Notes under the pieces: model-generated
Databases searched by the model: none
What the model saw: only the letters and a program-made list of their open reading frames with translations
Told to the model about the DNA's origin: nothing
Position numbers and translations under genes: made by a program
NCBI GenBank assembly: GCA_039814715.1
Contig: JBCCAR010000033.1
Coordinates: forward strand, 1-33,436
Direction of reading: 5' to 3'
DNA from: CAKZYD01 sp039814715
GTDB taxonomy: Bacteria; Pseudomonadota; Alphaproteobacteria; Sphingomonadales; CAKZYD01
Length of the DNA stretch: 33,436 bases
Shown: positions 24,348-33,230 of the stretch, one piece after another
Numbering within the stretch: position 1 is the first letter of the stretch
Layout of the letters: every line of letters starts with the position of its first letter

Positions 24348-24777
24348 CGCCTTCCCCGCCTTCCCGGCCATCGGCGCCGAGGGAGTACACATCCACCGCT
24401 CCAAATCGGCCAGGTGATGCATATTGATAGGGCCTGCCCCATGGGTCTTGCGGCAGGCGTTTGATGTAACCACCCGTGCGATAATTAGCTGGATTATCTA
24501 GGGAGGGAGGCGCACTCACCAGCGCGTCCAGGCCTTCGACCGTGCTCGGATAGGTAAATTGGTCAAGACGATATAAATCTAGCGCCTGTTCAAGTAGCGC
24601 AACATCGGCGACCGCCTTTTCGCGCCGCGCTTTGTCTTGGCTTGGTAGAACGTTGATGATGACCATGGTTGCGAGCAGCCCGATGATCGCCATCACCACC
24701 ATGATCTCTACCAGCGTAAAACCAGACTGGCTGGATACACTGTGGACCGTTGGTTTTGGAGGTTGCTTCATCATCAT
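24319..24777 (-). CDS. gspG: Type II secretion system major pseudopilin G
   Basis: Major subunit that polymerises into the pseudopilus. The 152-aa product has the prepilin motif SQSG/FTLVEIMVVMAIIGLLATMV with E5 and the GspG signature TVEGLDALV...GGYIKRLPQDPWGRPYQY. The acidic calcium-binding loop near the end (GADGREGGEGDDADIGNW) is also present. The first codons hold three ATGs in a row (24777, 24774, 24771); GGAT before them fits the first or second. A TTG at 24786 is less likely. Cleavage requires a prepilin peptidase (GspO), not encoded here. Confidence 0.96.
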   Translation of the reverse strand: MMMKQPPKPTVHSVSSQSGFTLVEIMVVMAIIGLLATMVIINVLPSQDKARREKAVADVALLEQALDLYRLDQFTYPSTVEGLDALVSAPPSLDNPANYRTGGYIKRLPQDPWGRPYQYASPGRFGAVDVYSLGADGREGGEGDDADIGNWQ

Positions 24778-24778
24778 C

Positions 24779-26020
24779 TTATCCAATCGCCAATACGTTG
24801 AGCTGCAAAATAGGCAGCAAAATCGCCATGACGATCAATGTCACGACACCGCCCATGATAACAATGATTGCAGGCTCCAAAAGCCCCAATATCGTCGCCG
24901 ACGCGCTATCGAACTCGCGCTCTAAACTCTCAGCGGCGCGTGCAAGCAGCTCAGCCAGTTTGCCGCTTTGCTCGCCGGACGCGGCCATATGGACCAATAT
25001 GGGCGGGCATATCTGCGTGCGTTTTAAAGCTGCGGAAATTGTGCTGCCTTCCTTAATGGCGACCATCACGTCCATATAGGCGGCCCGAATGCGGCGATTG
25101 CCGACTGTTTTGGTGGTCGCAGCCAAACCATCGACCAAAGGCATCCCGCTTTCGAGCATCACGGACAACGTGCGCGCCAGCCGCGCGGCGGCTGTTCTGG
25201 TCAAAATATTACCGACCAAAGGCAGTTTCAGCAGGAGCGTATCCACCTTCGTGCGCACGCCTTCATTTTGCAAAGCACGAAAAAAACCAAAACCGCATAA
25301 AGCGATCAAACCCGCTAAGAGCCAACCGTAACTCACAAGAAAATCTGAGGCTGCAATGACGGCGCGCGTTAGGAACGGCAAGGTTTGACCAATAGTATCA
25401 AACTGCTCAACCAGGCGCGGGACAACCAGCGTCATCATGGCGATCACTACCGCAAAGGCCACAAGTGCAAGCGCCGCCGGATAAGCCAAAGCAGCAGTCA
25501 GTTTGCTGCGCACTTCCGCTTGCCGATCTGCCAGGTCAGCCAGGTTGTTTAAAACACGCGTTAGTGCGCCAGAACTTTCGCCCGCAGCGACCATGGAGAC
25601 ATAAAGGGCTGAAAAGCTTTTCGGTTCAGCCGCCAGCGCCCCAGACAGCTTATAGCCTTCAATGACGCGGTTGTGCACGCGGCCCAAAATACTGCGCTGT
25701 ACGTCAGACTCGCTTTGCTCAACAAGCGTGTTCAGCGCCTCTTCAAGCGGCATCACAGAGACGAGCGTCGCGAGCTGGCGCGTAAACAAGCCTTGCTGCT
25801 TTGCAGATAGCTTCTGCGTAAAGAGCTGAAAGGGGCCGGTTCGATTGGACGTCTCTATTTTGCCAGGCACTTGCGCCAAACCGGCGGCCTGCTCCAGCTT
25901 TAGGACCGCAAGCCGTTTCTTGCGCAGAAGACGCTCTGCTGCTTCGACGGTGTCAGCCGCGATCTGGCCGATGACTTCCGCCCCTTTTGGGTCAACGGCG
26001 CGGTATTGAAACTTAGTCAT
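24779..26020 (-). CDS. gspF: Type II secretion system inner-membrane protein F
   Basis: Polytopic platform protein, 413 aa. Two homologous GspF domains are visible (about 75-200 and 280-400), each followed by membrane segments; hydrophobic stretches lie near 172-195, 225-245 and 378-402. The family signature MVAAGESSGALTRVLNNLADLADRQAEVRSKL matches at about 143-175, and its counterpart HMAASGEQSGKLAELLARAAESLEREFDS near 345-375. The ATG at 26020 overlaps the gspE end by 8 nt. Confidence 0.96.
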   Translation of the reverse strand: MTKFQYRAVDPKGAEVIGQIAADTVEAAERLLRKKRLAVLKLEQAAGLAQVPGKIETSNRTGPFQLFTQKLSAKQQGLFTRQLATLVSVMPLEEALNTLVEQSESDVQRSILGRVHNRVIEGYKLSGALAAEPKSFSALYVSMVAAGESSGALTRVLNNLADLADRQAEVRSKLTAALAYPAALALVAFAVVIAMMTLVVPRLVEQFDTIGQTLPFLTRAVIAASDFLVSYGWLLAGLIALCGFGFFRALQNEGVRTKVDTLLLKLPLVGNILTRTAAARLARTLSVMLESGMPLVDGLAATTKTVGNRRIRAAYMDVMVAIKEGSTISAALKRTQICPPILVHMAASGEQSGKLAELLARAAESLEREFDSASATILGLLEPAIIVIMGGVVTLIVMAILLPILQLNVLAIG

Positions 26021-27485
26021 AAGCCGCCTCCGTCCTGGTCACGCGCAATGCTTCTTCAATACTTGTCAAACCCTTGGAGACAAGCTGCGCTGCTGATTGT
26101 TGGAGCGAAGTCCCGTGCTGAAAGGCGTCCTGGGCAAGGGTATGCTCATTGGCCCCTTCTAAAATGAGTTTGCGCATGGACGGCGTAATTTCCACAGCCT
26201 CATACAAGCCCAGCCGGCCTTTATAGCCCGTATGTGAACACGCTTGGCACCCCGCAGGCTGATAAACCTGCTCCCCCGCACCAACCCCTAATGTATCCAG
26301 TGCCTCACGCGGGCCGTCAAAAGGTTGTTTGCATTCATCGCACAGCCGCCGAACCAACCGCTGCGCCAATACCAGCCTTAAAGAGGAGCCGAGCAAAAAC
26401 GGCTCGACCCCCAAGTCGCGCAGTCTGACAATAGCGCCAACGGCGTCATTGGTATGCACGCTTGAGAGCACCATATGGCCGGTGAGTGATGCCTGGATTG
26501 CGATCTCAGCGGTTTCAAAATCGCGGATTTCGCCGATCATGATGACATCAGGATCTTGGCGCAAAATGGCCCGCAGGCCAGTTGAAAACGTCATCCCAAC
26601 TTTGGTATTCACTTGGGTTTGGCCAACACCGTCAACGGCATATTCGACCGGGTCTTCCACCGTCAAAATATTGCGCGCGCCATCATTGAGGAGGCGCAGC
26701 GCAGCATAGAGCGTTGTGGTCTTCCCTGACCCTGTTGGCCCCGTGACAAGGATGATCCCGTTGGGCTGGCTTAGCACGCTTTCCATTTGCGCATGCAGGA
26801 TCGCTGGCATGCCCAAATCGGAAAGTCCAATTTCTGCCTGGTCGCGGTCAAGCACCCGCATAACAACCCGCTCGCCGCCGCGGGAGGGAAGCGTTGAGAC
26901 CCGCACATCCAGCGCACGCTCGCCGCGCATTAACGTGATGCGGCCATCCTGCGGAATACGCCGTTCTGCAATATCTAAACGCGCCATCACTTTGATGCGG
27001 CTAACCAACATTGAAGTGATTTTTGCTGGCAGGCGCAAAACTTCGCGCAAGACGCCATCCACACGCAGGCGCACAATCACGTCGTTTTCATAGGGCTCGA
27101 TATGAATGTCTGACGCGCCTGTACGAGCAGCTTCCGCGATGAGCTGGTTGATGAGCTGAATGACCGGCGCATCGTCCTGCGTATCCAGCAAATCTGCAGC
27201 TGTTGGCATGCTTTCTGCCAGGCCGCCCAGACCATCCGCATCTTCAAGACCAGACGTCACCGCCGACGTATCAATCGTCTGCTTGCCGTAGTGAGCAGCA
27301 AGCAAATCATCAAATTCGCGTTCCGTCTTTTTCACAACAGAAAAAGGGCGCCCAATTATTCGGCGGGCCTCACTGAGCACCGTGGGATCGGCGCTGTTAC
27401 GAAGCGCCACGCAGATATCCTCTCCTTCGGTCATTGGCAAGAAACCGAAATTCTTTGCATCGGCATATGCTATTGAAGCTGCCAT
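26013..27485 (-). CDS. gspE: Type II secretion ATPase E
   Basis: Cytoplasmic ATPase that drives pseudopilus assembly, docked to the membrane by GspL. The 490-aa protein has an N-terminal GspE/MshEN-like domain and the RecA-like ATPase core with Walker A GPTGSGKT (K255). The Asp box with MIGEIRDFETAEIAIQ and the His box LTGHMVLSSVHTND are intact. The zinc-binding tetracysteine module is intact too (CDEC ... CQAC, about residues 380-415), marking GspE rather than PilT. The ATG at 27485 is 3 bp after the gspD stop. Confidence 0.97.
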   Translation of the reverse strand: MAASIAYADAKNFGFLPMTEGEDICVALRNSADPTVLSEARRIIGRPFSVVKKTEREFDDLLAAHYGKQTIDTSAVTSGLEDADGLGGLAESMPTAADLLDTQDDAPVIQLINQLIAEAARTGASDIHIEPYENDVIVRLRVDGVLREVLRLPAKITSMLVSRIKVMARLDIAERRIPQDGRITLMRGERALDVRVSTLPSRGGERVVMRVLDRDQAEIGLSDLGMPAILHAQMESVLSQPNGIILVTGPTGSGKTTTLYAALRLLNDGARNILTVEDPVEYAVDGVGQTQVNTKVGMTFSTGLRAILRQDPDVIMIGEIRDFETAEIAIQASLTGHMVLSSVHTNDAVGAIVRLRDLGVEPFLLGSSLRLVLAQRLVRRLCDECKQPFDGPREALDTLGVGAGEQVYQPAGCQACSHTGYKGRLGLYEAVEITPSMRKLILEGANEHTLAQDAFQHGTSLQQSAAQLVSKGLTSIEEALRVTRTEAAYD

Positions 27486-27488
27486 TGC

Positions 27489-29528
27489 CTAAGGTGCATC
27501 CTGTTGGTCTGGAAGCGTCAGGCCCTGCTCACTTGGCAGCTGCGCGCCCATATAGTCACGCACCAACGCATCCAGGCTGTATTCAGCGTTAAGGCCGCGT
27601 GAGCGCATGTCCAATCGCACCTGATCCATACGTCGTCCTGACAAGGTTTCCGCGTCTTCTTTGCTATTCACGACAGTGGGGCGAATGAAAATCATTAAAT
27701 TGGTGCGGGCCTGGGTCCGCGCGCGGCTCTTAAATAGCTCACCGATAATCGGAATACTGCTCAAAAATGGAATGCGTTCCATGGAGCGGCGTTCCGCTTC
27801 CTCCAGCAAGCCGCCAAGCGCAACAATTTGGCCGTCATCGACAGTGATCGTCGTCTCTACCTCGCGCTTGTTGAGAATAAGGTCATTAAAGTCATCTGAG
27901 ACTGGACCAGCAATGGAGGAGACTTCTTGGCGCAAAAACAGCGTGATCTCTCCGCCTCTGTTAATTTGCGGCCGGACCTCCAGCTGAATGCCAACATTTT
28001 GACGCTCAACCGTTCGGAACGCGTTTTCAAAGGTGTTCGCTAGGGCTTCCCCCGTTGTGATAGGGATTTCCTGGCCGACCAGGATCCGCGCCTGTTGATT
28101 GTCGAGCGTCATAATGGACGGCGTCGACAGCATATTTGAGGCCGAATCTGATTGGATCGCATTTATGATGGCCCCAAACAGGGCGTTATCACCGATTTCA
28201 CCGCCGACGCCCAGCAAACCGCCGCTCACACCCAGCAGCGACGACACCGCCGCCTGTTCAATCGCATTGCGCGCGGGGCTCGAATTCGTGGTGCGGACGA
28301 TGCCGCCATCCACCGTTGTTTCTGTCGTATCGAGCTCGTTAGCGCCCACTGCCCCTGCTATGGCAAGCAGGTTTGGCTGGGTGTTTGAGTAGTTCGTCGC
28401 AGCAAGCGGGATGACGCTATCCCCCGTACCGCCCAGCAAAAACTGAACACCCAGATTACGGGCCGCGCCATCTGAAATCTCGACGATTAATGCCTCGACC
28501 ATCACCTGCGCGCGGCGCTGATCGAGCTGTTCGACAATGTCCATGATCGCGCGCTGCAAATTTGGCGGCGCCGAGACAACCAGCGCGTTTGCACCTTCAA
28601 ATCGCGCGATAGACGGTCGCCCTGCTTCCGCAGGTTGAACGCGCGCTGGCGCAGCACCATCGTCGCCCGCCGGCGCAGCCACAGCGGCCACCTGCCCCAC
28701 CATTTGGCGCAAGACCGGCAGAATCTGATCAGCATCAGCATGCTCAAGATAAATCACCCGAACATCGCCGCTGATCTGCGCGCGCTTGTCAAGATCGGCA
28801 GCAACCTTGGAAAGCGCCTTCACCAGCGCAGCGTCTCCGCGCAGAATAAGGCCGTTTGTGCCCGTGACGGGCACTATACTGAGCGGCGCTTGGCCAGTGC
28901 GCACATCCCCCTGAAGCGCGCTCAGCGTGGTCACCATGTCGCGCGCGCTCATATTGCTTAAGGAGACAACCTGCATAGTGCGCGTATCGCGGTCTATGCC
29001 GCGCAGCACTTTTTTCAGCTGCTGAATCGCATCCGCATAATCAACAAGGATAATGGCGTTGCCTGCACGGCTGGCAATGACTTGCCCATCACTTGACGCT
29101 AAAGGAGTGAGGGCGCTCAGCGCTGTTTCTGCATCCACAAAGCGCAGCGGAACGACCTGGGTTGTTAGAGCATTGGCGCCAACAACGTCGCCCGCCCCGC
29201 GGGCCTTTCGTGCTTCAACAATGCGAAATCCGCCTGGAATACCTGCTGCTGGCACAGCGCTAAAACCGTTGGCCCGCAGCGCCGCTAAAAACGCTTCAAA
29301 ATATGCGCTTTGAGACAGCGGTTCTTCGCTGATGATCGTGATCGTGCCTTTGACGTCAGGATCCACGATGAAGGTGCGACCGGTCGAGCGCGAAACCTCC
29401 TGCACCACGGCGCGAATATCCGCGCCGCGCAAGTTCAAGGTTTGCTGGGCATAAGCAGAGACAGACAGCACGCCAAAACAGAAAACACAAAGCGCCGCAC
29501 ACTGGAAACTAAAGAGAAGAGACTTCAC
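27489..29528 (-). CDS. gspD: Type II secretion outer-membrane secretin D
   Basis: Forms the gated outer-membrane channel. The 679-aa protein has a Sec signal peptide (cleavage likely after AYA, residue 27) and the N0 domain (about 30-105). Ring domains N1-N3 follow, with a variable A/P/G-rich stretch in N3 (around 288-302), then the C-terminal secretin barrel with the VPFLSSIPIIGELFKSR-like motif. After the barrel about 50 residues remain (S-domain region), where a pilotin could bind. The start is GTG, overlapping the gspC stop (GTGA). No classical GspS pilotin is visible. Confidence 0.96.
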   Translation of the reverse strand: MKSLLFSFQCAALCVFCFGVLSVSAYAQQTLNLRGADIRAVVQEVSRSTGRTFIVDPDVKGTITIISEEPLSQSAYFEAFLAALRANGFSAVPAAGIPGGFRIVEARKARGAGDVVGANALTTQVVPLRFVDAETALSALTPLASSDGQVIASRAGNAIILVDYADAIQQLKKVLRGIDRDTRTMQVVSLSNMSARDMVTTLSALQGDVRTGQAPLSIVPVTGTNGLILRGDAALVKALSKVAADLDKRAQISGDVRVIYLEHADADQILPVLRQMVGQVAAVAAPAGDDGAAPARVQPAEAGRPSIARFEGANALVVSAPPNLQRAIMDIVEQLDQRRAQVMVEALIVEISDGAARNLGVQFLLGGTGDSVIPLAATNYSNTQPNLLAIAGAVGANELDTTETTVDGGIVRTTNSSPARNAIEQAAVSSLLGVSGGLLGVGGEIGDNALFGAIINAIQSDSASNMLSTPSIMTLDNQQARILVGQEIPITTGEALANTFENAFRTVERQNVGIQLEVRPQINRGGEITLFLRQEVSSIAGPVSDDFNDLILNKREVETTITVDDGQIVALGGLLEEAERRSMERIPFLSSIPIIGELFKSRARTQARTNLMIFIRPTVVNSKEDAETLSGRRMDQVRLDMRSRGLNAEYSLDALVRDYMGAQLPSEQGLTLPDQQDAP

Positions 29529-30220
29529 GGGCGTAGAACTTTTTCTAGCGTTTCATTTCCGCGCCGAATGGTTACGCGCACCGATTGGTTTGACTGCTGC
29601 AAGGCCGCAAAGCCGCTAAGATCAGAGGGCGTGCGAACATTGTCGCCATTCACCGCCAGCAACACATCTCCAACGCGCAGACCATAAGGTTCTAGCAGCG
29701 CCGGGTCTAGTGGACCTGGTAAAACAATCCCGTCGGAAAGCGGCTTTGGCTTCTTGCCGTCAGCCGTTGACGCTAGCGTGATTGGCGCCGCATCATCGAG
29801 ATACAGCCGTGCTTGCGCACCGTTGACATCCAACACTACATAGTCCGCGCCAATCTCAGAAAGCAGAGTTCCTTCAGCCAAGGCATCTCCTTTACGGAAA
29901 ACCATCTGCTCCCCACGCTTACCTTGGGCTAAAATCGCGGACGGGCCCTCTTGGCGAAAGTAAACACCAAAGAGCGACCAATCACTCGTCTGGCTGATTT
30001 GGCTCAGGCGGTTGGACGGCCAGAAAATATCGATGGCAGGCATCTGGGTTTGCGCACTGATTGAGGAATGATCTGCGCTTCCCAATGCCCCAATTGGGCC
30101 CACAGGCGTGAAAAGCCTAAAAACCGCTATAACCAGTAGACCGACAACGACACTGAGCAAGACACCCTCAAGGAACACTACCGCTGCGCGCGGGGAAATC
30201 TGATGTCTTATGGCTATCAA
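29525..30220 (-). CDS. gspC: Type II secretion system protein C, with PDZ domain
   Basis: Links the inner-membrane platform to the secretin and takes part in substrate choice. The 231-aa protein has a short cytoplasmic tail, a membrane helix (about 14-36), and a homology region that binds the GspD N0 domain (about 60-145). A C-terminal PDZ domain follows (about 165-228, LEPYGLRVGDVLLAVNGDNVRTPSDL). No ATG exists in frame before the membrane helix, so the start is probably the TTG at 30220, with AAGAG nine bases before it. It is the first gsp gene, just after the terminator that follows the receptor gene. Confidence 0.92.
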   Translation of the reverse strand: MIAIRHQISPRAAVVFLEGVLLSVVVGLLVIAVFRLFTPVGPIGALGSADHSSISAQTQMPAIDIFWPSNRLSQISQTSDWSLFGVYFRQEGPSAILAQGKRGEQMVFRKGDALAEGTLLSEIGADYVVLDVNGAQARLYLDDAAPITLASTADGKKPKPLSDGIVLPGPLDPALLEPYGLRVGDVLLAVNGDNVRTPSDLSGFAALQQSNQSVRVTIRRGNETLEKVLRP

Positions 30221-30239
30221 ACTCGGATACTCTTTTTTA

Positions 30240-30278
30240 TTGAAAATAAGGGCAACGCCGAATTCAGCGCTGCCCTTA
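30240..30278 (-). terminator. Intrinsic terminator after the TonB receptor gene
   Basis: On the minus strand TAAGGGCAGCGC (30278-30267) pairs with GCGTTGCCCTTA (30258-30247) over 12 bp with one G-U pair, around an 8-nt loop, and is followed by TTTTC. It lies 61 bp after the receptor stop and only about 20 bp before gspC. The gsp operon thus either has its own promoter overlapping this region or depends on read-through. Confidence 0.75.
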
Positions 30279-30339
30279 AGCTACGTACCACAGTTAGCAG
30301 GTGCTTGCCGACCGACGATCAGAAAGCTCTGCTACGACA

Positions 30340-33120
30340 TCAGAATTCAGCGCCTACGCTGATAGAGAACGACCGGCCACGCTGGAACTCGTTGACGATC
30401 ACCTCTGTACCGTTGAGAGACTGACGCTCAGAGAAATCGGTGTTGAGCAAATTACGTCCATCCAGTTTTAACTCAAATTGCGTGCCGCCTAGCTCAAACC
30501 CTTGCCGGATCACAACATCCAAAATCACACCGGGCTTTTCAATAATGTCCGGCTGAATGAACTCACCAACACGCGGACCACGAAGCGAAACGCGCGGGCT
30601 AGCATAATTCAAAATGATGGTTTGCTGAGAAAGAAAATCAGGGTGTTCTAAACCAATTTGCAGATTTGCAAGGTGTTTAGACTGACCCGTTAGTGGCAAG
30701 CCATCGATAAACACTAAGGATGCATCCTGCTCTCGGCCATCGAACAACGTCGTCACATCACCTTCAGACACCTGTAGCTCAGATTTTGTATAGGTGTAGT
30801 TCGCATTCAAGTAAATGCGGCGATCGCTGAAGAACGCATTGTCTGTCAAGTCATAGAGGTCGAAGTACTTCTCAAGTTCGATCTCAGCACCATACAAAGT
30901 GGCCTTTGGCGCATTACCAAACGTTGTCTGGATCGTATCACCTGTTGGACGTGCAAGCGTTTCGATAGGATTATCGATGTCCTTATAAAAGGCACTGACG
31001 GTAAAGCGCTCATCCTGAGCGAAGAACCACTCGTAGCGCACGTCAAAGTTCAGCAGTTCACTGTCAGTTAAGAACTGGTTCCCACGAAAGGTCCTATCGG
31101 CATCAGGATCGTTGTAGAACTGAGGTGCCAATTCCCTAAACTGCGGTCGCGCGATTGTTTTAGACGCGCCAAAGCGAAGCTGCATATCGTCGTAAAAGTT
31201 GTAGGTCACTGTAAGGGCAGGCAAGAAATAATCGTTATTGAGCTGTGTGTTAACAACTTCCGCAGGAACACCCGCAGGCCTATTTGCATCATTTTCGAGG
31301 ATCAAATCATCACCTAAAAACAACGGAAGAGGCGTTACTGTTTGTTCGGCGTCCTCATAACGAACACCTGTCGTGATCGACACACCATCGAGCAATTCCG
31401 CTTCCAACTGCACGTACGCTGCATTGACGGTCAAGTTCGCATCAAAGGAAGGAGCACCGAGGTTAATCGCCGCTGTTGTTTCTTGAAGTAACACGCCAAA
31501 GTTGGCAGCATTAAAATCTGATAACAGAAAATCAGGTCGCTGCTGGGCAACTTCGAGTGGAATACCGTCCTGCGGGAAATAACGGAACGTACGACGGGTC
31601 GAATTCCGGCTATTGTCCAAATAAGCGTAACCCGCTGTCAACTTCATCGGACGATCGGTCGGAAGATCGTAGAAAACATCCCCGCCACCAGCAATAACCT
31701 CGTCTGTCAAATCAGAAAACGAGATACGGCTGCCTTGTCCCGGGCTTTGCAGGTCGTTCACAAAATCGCCAACGACTTCATTAAAGACATAATCGTTTTC
31801 ACGTTCATATGGCGCATCGCGCGAGGATTCAGCATACGTACCGCGGACATTTAGGCCCCAATCCCCCCAACGAAACTCACCCACAAATTGCGTATCAATG
31901 AGCTGGCGCTCGTACCAAGCAGTGTCGTTTTGACTGATCGCATCAGTTCCGACTGTGTTATCGTTAAATCCATTACGAATTTGCGTCTCTTTGAGGCTGT
32001 CGCGGATATAAATATTGGTCCAGCGCAGTGTGTGCTCGCCAACTTCCGCCGTAAAACCAAGAATCCCATTGACGATGATATTGTTGAGCGTGGTCATGTA
32101 GCGGAAATCCACAGGCGTTGTCAGACCGTCTCCACCAATCTGGCCCACCTGTTGCACACCACCACGGGTGCGCCACTCATTGCTCCAGCCAAAGTTTCCA
32201 AAGACGCCAATGCTGGTTTCATCGCCCACTTCAAACGTGGTTCCGCCGGTTATGCTAAACGACCCATCGATAGGTATATTTTGGTTGCGCTGGATAAGAT
32301 TGGTAGACGCGTTTTGGAGCGTCTGGGTAATCGCAATGACTTCCTCTTCCGAAAAATCAGGTGAGTTGACATCAACCCGGCTGCGACGACCAAAAGCATC
32401 CGATAAAGCGCCTGGAATATCGCGCGTCCCGTTGTCAAAGCCAGTCCAGTCCGTTCGGCTACCAAAATGTGTAAGACCCAGCTCACCAGTAGTCTCGGTA
32501 TTGCCGCCGATCCCTACATTGAGCTTCAAAAAGGGCTCGTCAGGCGCAGATTTCGTGGTCAAGTTAATAGCGCCACCGCCAAACTCGCCCGGAAAGCCCG
32601 GAGAATACGTCTTTTGAACCGCAGAGCTTGCTATGATGTCCGTCGGGAACAGGTCTAGCGGAACAACTCGGCGTAGCGGCTCAGGAGACGGCAGCGGAAG
32701 GCCATTAAGCAGGGCCTGCGAATAGCGCTCACCCAAACCACGAACATAAACAAATCGGCCGCCAACAAGTGAAAGCCCCGTTACGCGGGACAAAGATCCA
32801 GCGATATCGCCGTCACCCGTGCGTTCGATTTGCTCAGACGACAGAACACTCACCACAACAGGGTTGGCGCGCACGACATCGGGAATAAATTTCCCACGTA
32901 CAACAATTTCTTCAAGACCCCCAATGGGCCCAGAAATTTCAATTTCAGGCTTCGCTTCCTGCTCAAGCTCGGATGACCGAGCGGGAACATCTGGTGTACC
33001 TACATCAGGCACCTGCGTATCGGAAGTCGCAGACTGGTCTGCAACAGAATTAGCAAGCACCCCTGGCGCAACTAGCGCCGACGAGAGCATCAAAAGGCTC
33101 CCAAAAACTGCGGATTTCAT
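30340..33120 (-). CDS. TonB-dependent outer-membrane receptor
   Basis: Outer-membrane beta-barrel that imports a ligand using TonB energy. The 926-aa product has a signal peptide (cleavage likely after GVLA, residue 24) and an acidic/proline-rich linker with a TonB box-like EEIVV. The plug domain follows (about 75-200, with VTGLSLVGGRFVYVRGLGERYSQALLNG and GEFGGGAINLTTK), then a long barrel ending in the aromatic signal SISVGAEF. The ligand cannot be told. No carboxypeptidase-like N-terminal domain is seen. The frame extends 32 codons upstream, but the ATG at 33120, with AGGA nine bases before it, starts the signal peptide. Intrinsic terminators lie on both sides. A CATAAT box (33163-33158) may belong to its promoter. 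Confidence 0.94.
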   Translation of the reverse strand: MKSAVFGSLLMLSSALVAPGVLANSVADQSATSDTQVPDVGTPDVPARSSELEQEAKPEIEISGPIGGLEEIVVRGKFIPDVVRANPVVVSVLSSEQIERTGDGDIAGSLSRVTGLSLVGGRFVYVRGLGERYSQALLNGLPLPSPEPLRRVVPLDLFPTDIIASSAVQKTYSPGFPGEFGGGAINLTTKSAPDEPFLKLNVGIGGNTETTGELGLTHFGSRTDWTGFDNGTRDIPGALSDAFGRRSRVDVNSPDFSEEEVIAITQTLQNASTNLIQRNQNIPIDGSFSITGGTTFEVGDETSIGVFGNFGWSNEWRTRGGVQQVGQIGGDGLTTPVDFRYMTTLNNIIVNGILGFTAEVGEHTLRWTNIYIRDSLKETQIRNGFNDNTVGTDAISQNDTAWYERQLIDTQFVGEFRWGDWGLNVRGTYAESSRDAPYERENDYVFNEVVGDFVNDLQSPGQGSRISFSDLTDEVIAGGGDVFYDLPTDRPMKLTAGYAYLDNSRNSTRRTFRYFPQDGIPLEVAQQRPDFLLSDFNAANFGVLLQETTAAINLGAPSFDANLTVNAAYVQLEAELLDGVSITTGVRYEDAEQTVTPLPLFLGDDLILENDANRPAGVPAEVVNTQLNNDYFLPALTVTYNFYDDMQLRFGASKTIARPQFRELAPQFYNDPDADRTFRGNQFLTDSELLNFDVRYEWFFAQDERFTVSAFYKDIDNPIETLARPTGDTIQTTFGNAPKATLYGAEIELEKYFDLYDLTDNAFFSDRRIYLNANYTYTKSELQVSEGDVTTLFDGREQDASLVFIDGLPLTGQSKHLANLQIGLEHPDFLSQQTIILNYASPRVSLRGPRVGEFIQPDIIEKPGVILDVVIRQGFELGGTQFELKLDGRNLLNTDFSERQSLNGTEVIVNEFQRGRSFSISVGAEF

Positions 33121-33174
33121 GATTTTGATCCTAAATTTCCTGCCCTCGTGCGAAACGATTATGGCTCTTATGAA

Positions 33175-33213
33175 CACAAAAGGAGGAGACCGCACATTTG
33201 AGCAGCCCCCTCC
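33175..33213 (-). terminator. Intrinsic terminator after the partial protein
   Basis: On the minus strand GGAGGGGGCTGC (33213-33202) pairs over 12 positions, three of them G-U, with GCGGTCTCCTCC (33193-33182) around an 8-nt loop. TTTTGTG follows. It starts 18 bp after the stop codon of the upstream gene and ends about 55 bp before the receptor start. Confidence 0.7.
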
Positions 33214-33230
33214 CAATCATGAAAGAGAAC

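Noticed and set aside
24348..24473. Longer gspH start within gspG
   Set aside because: It would give a prepilin leader of about 60 residues; the ATG at 24347 with GGAAGG gives a normal leader.
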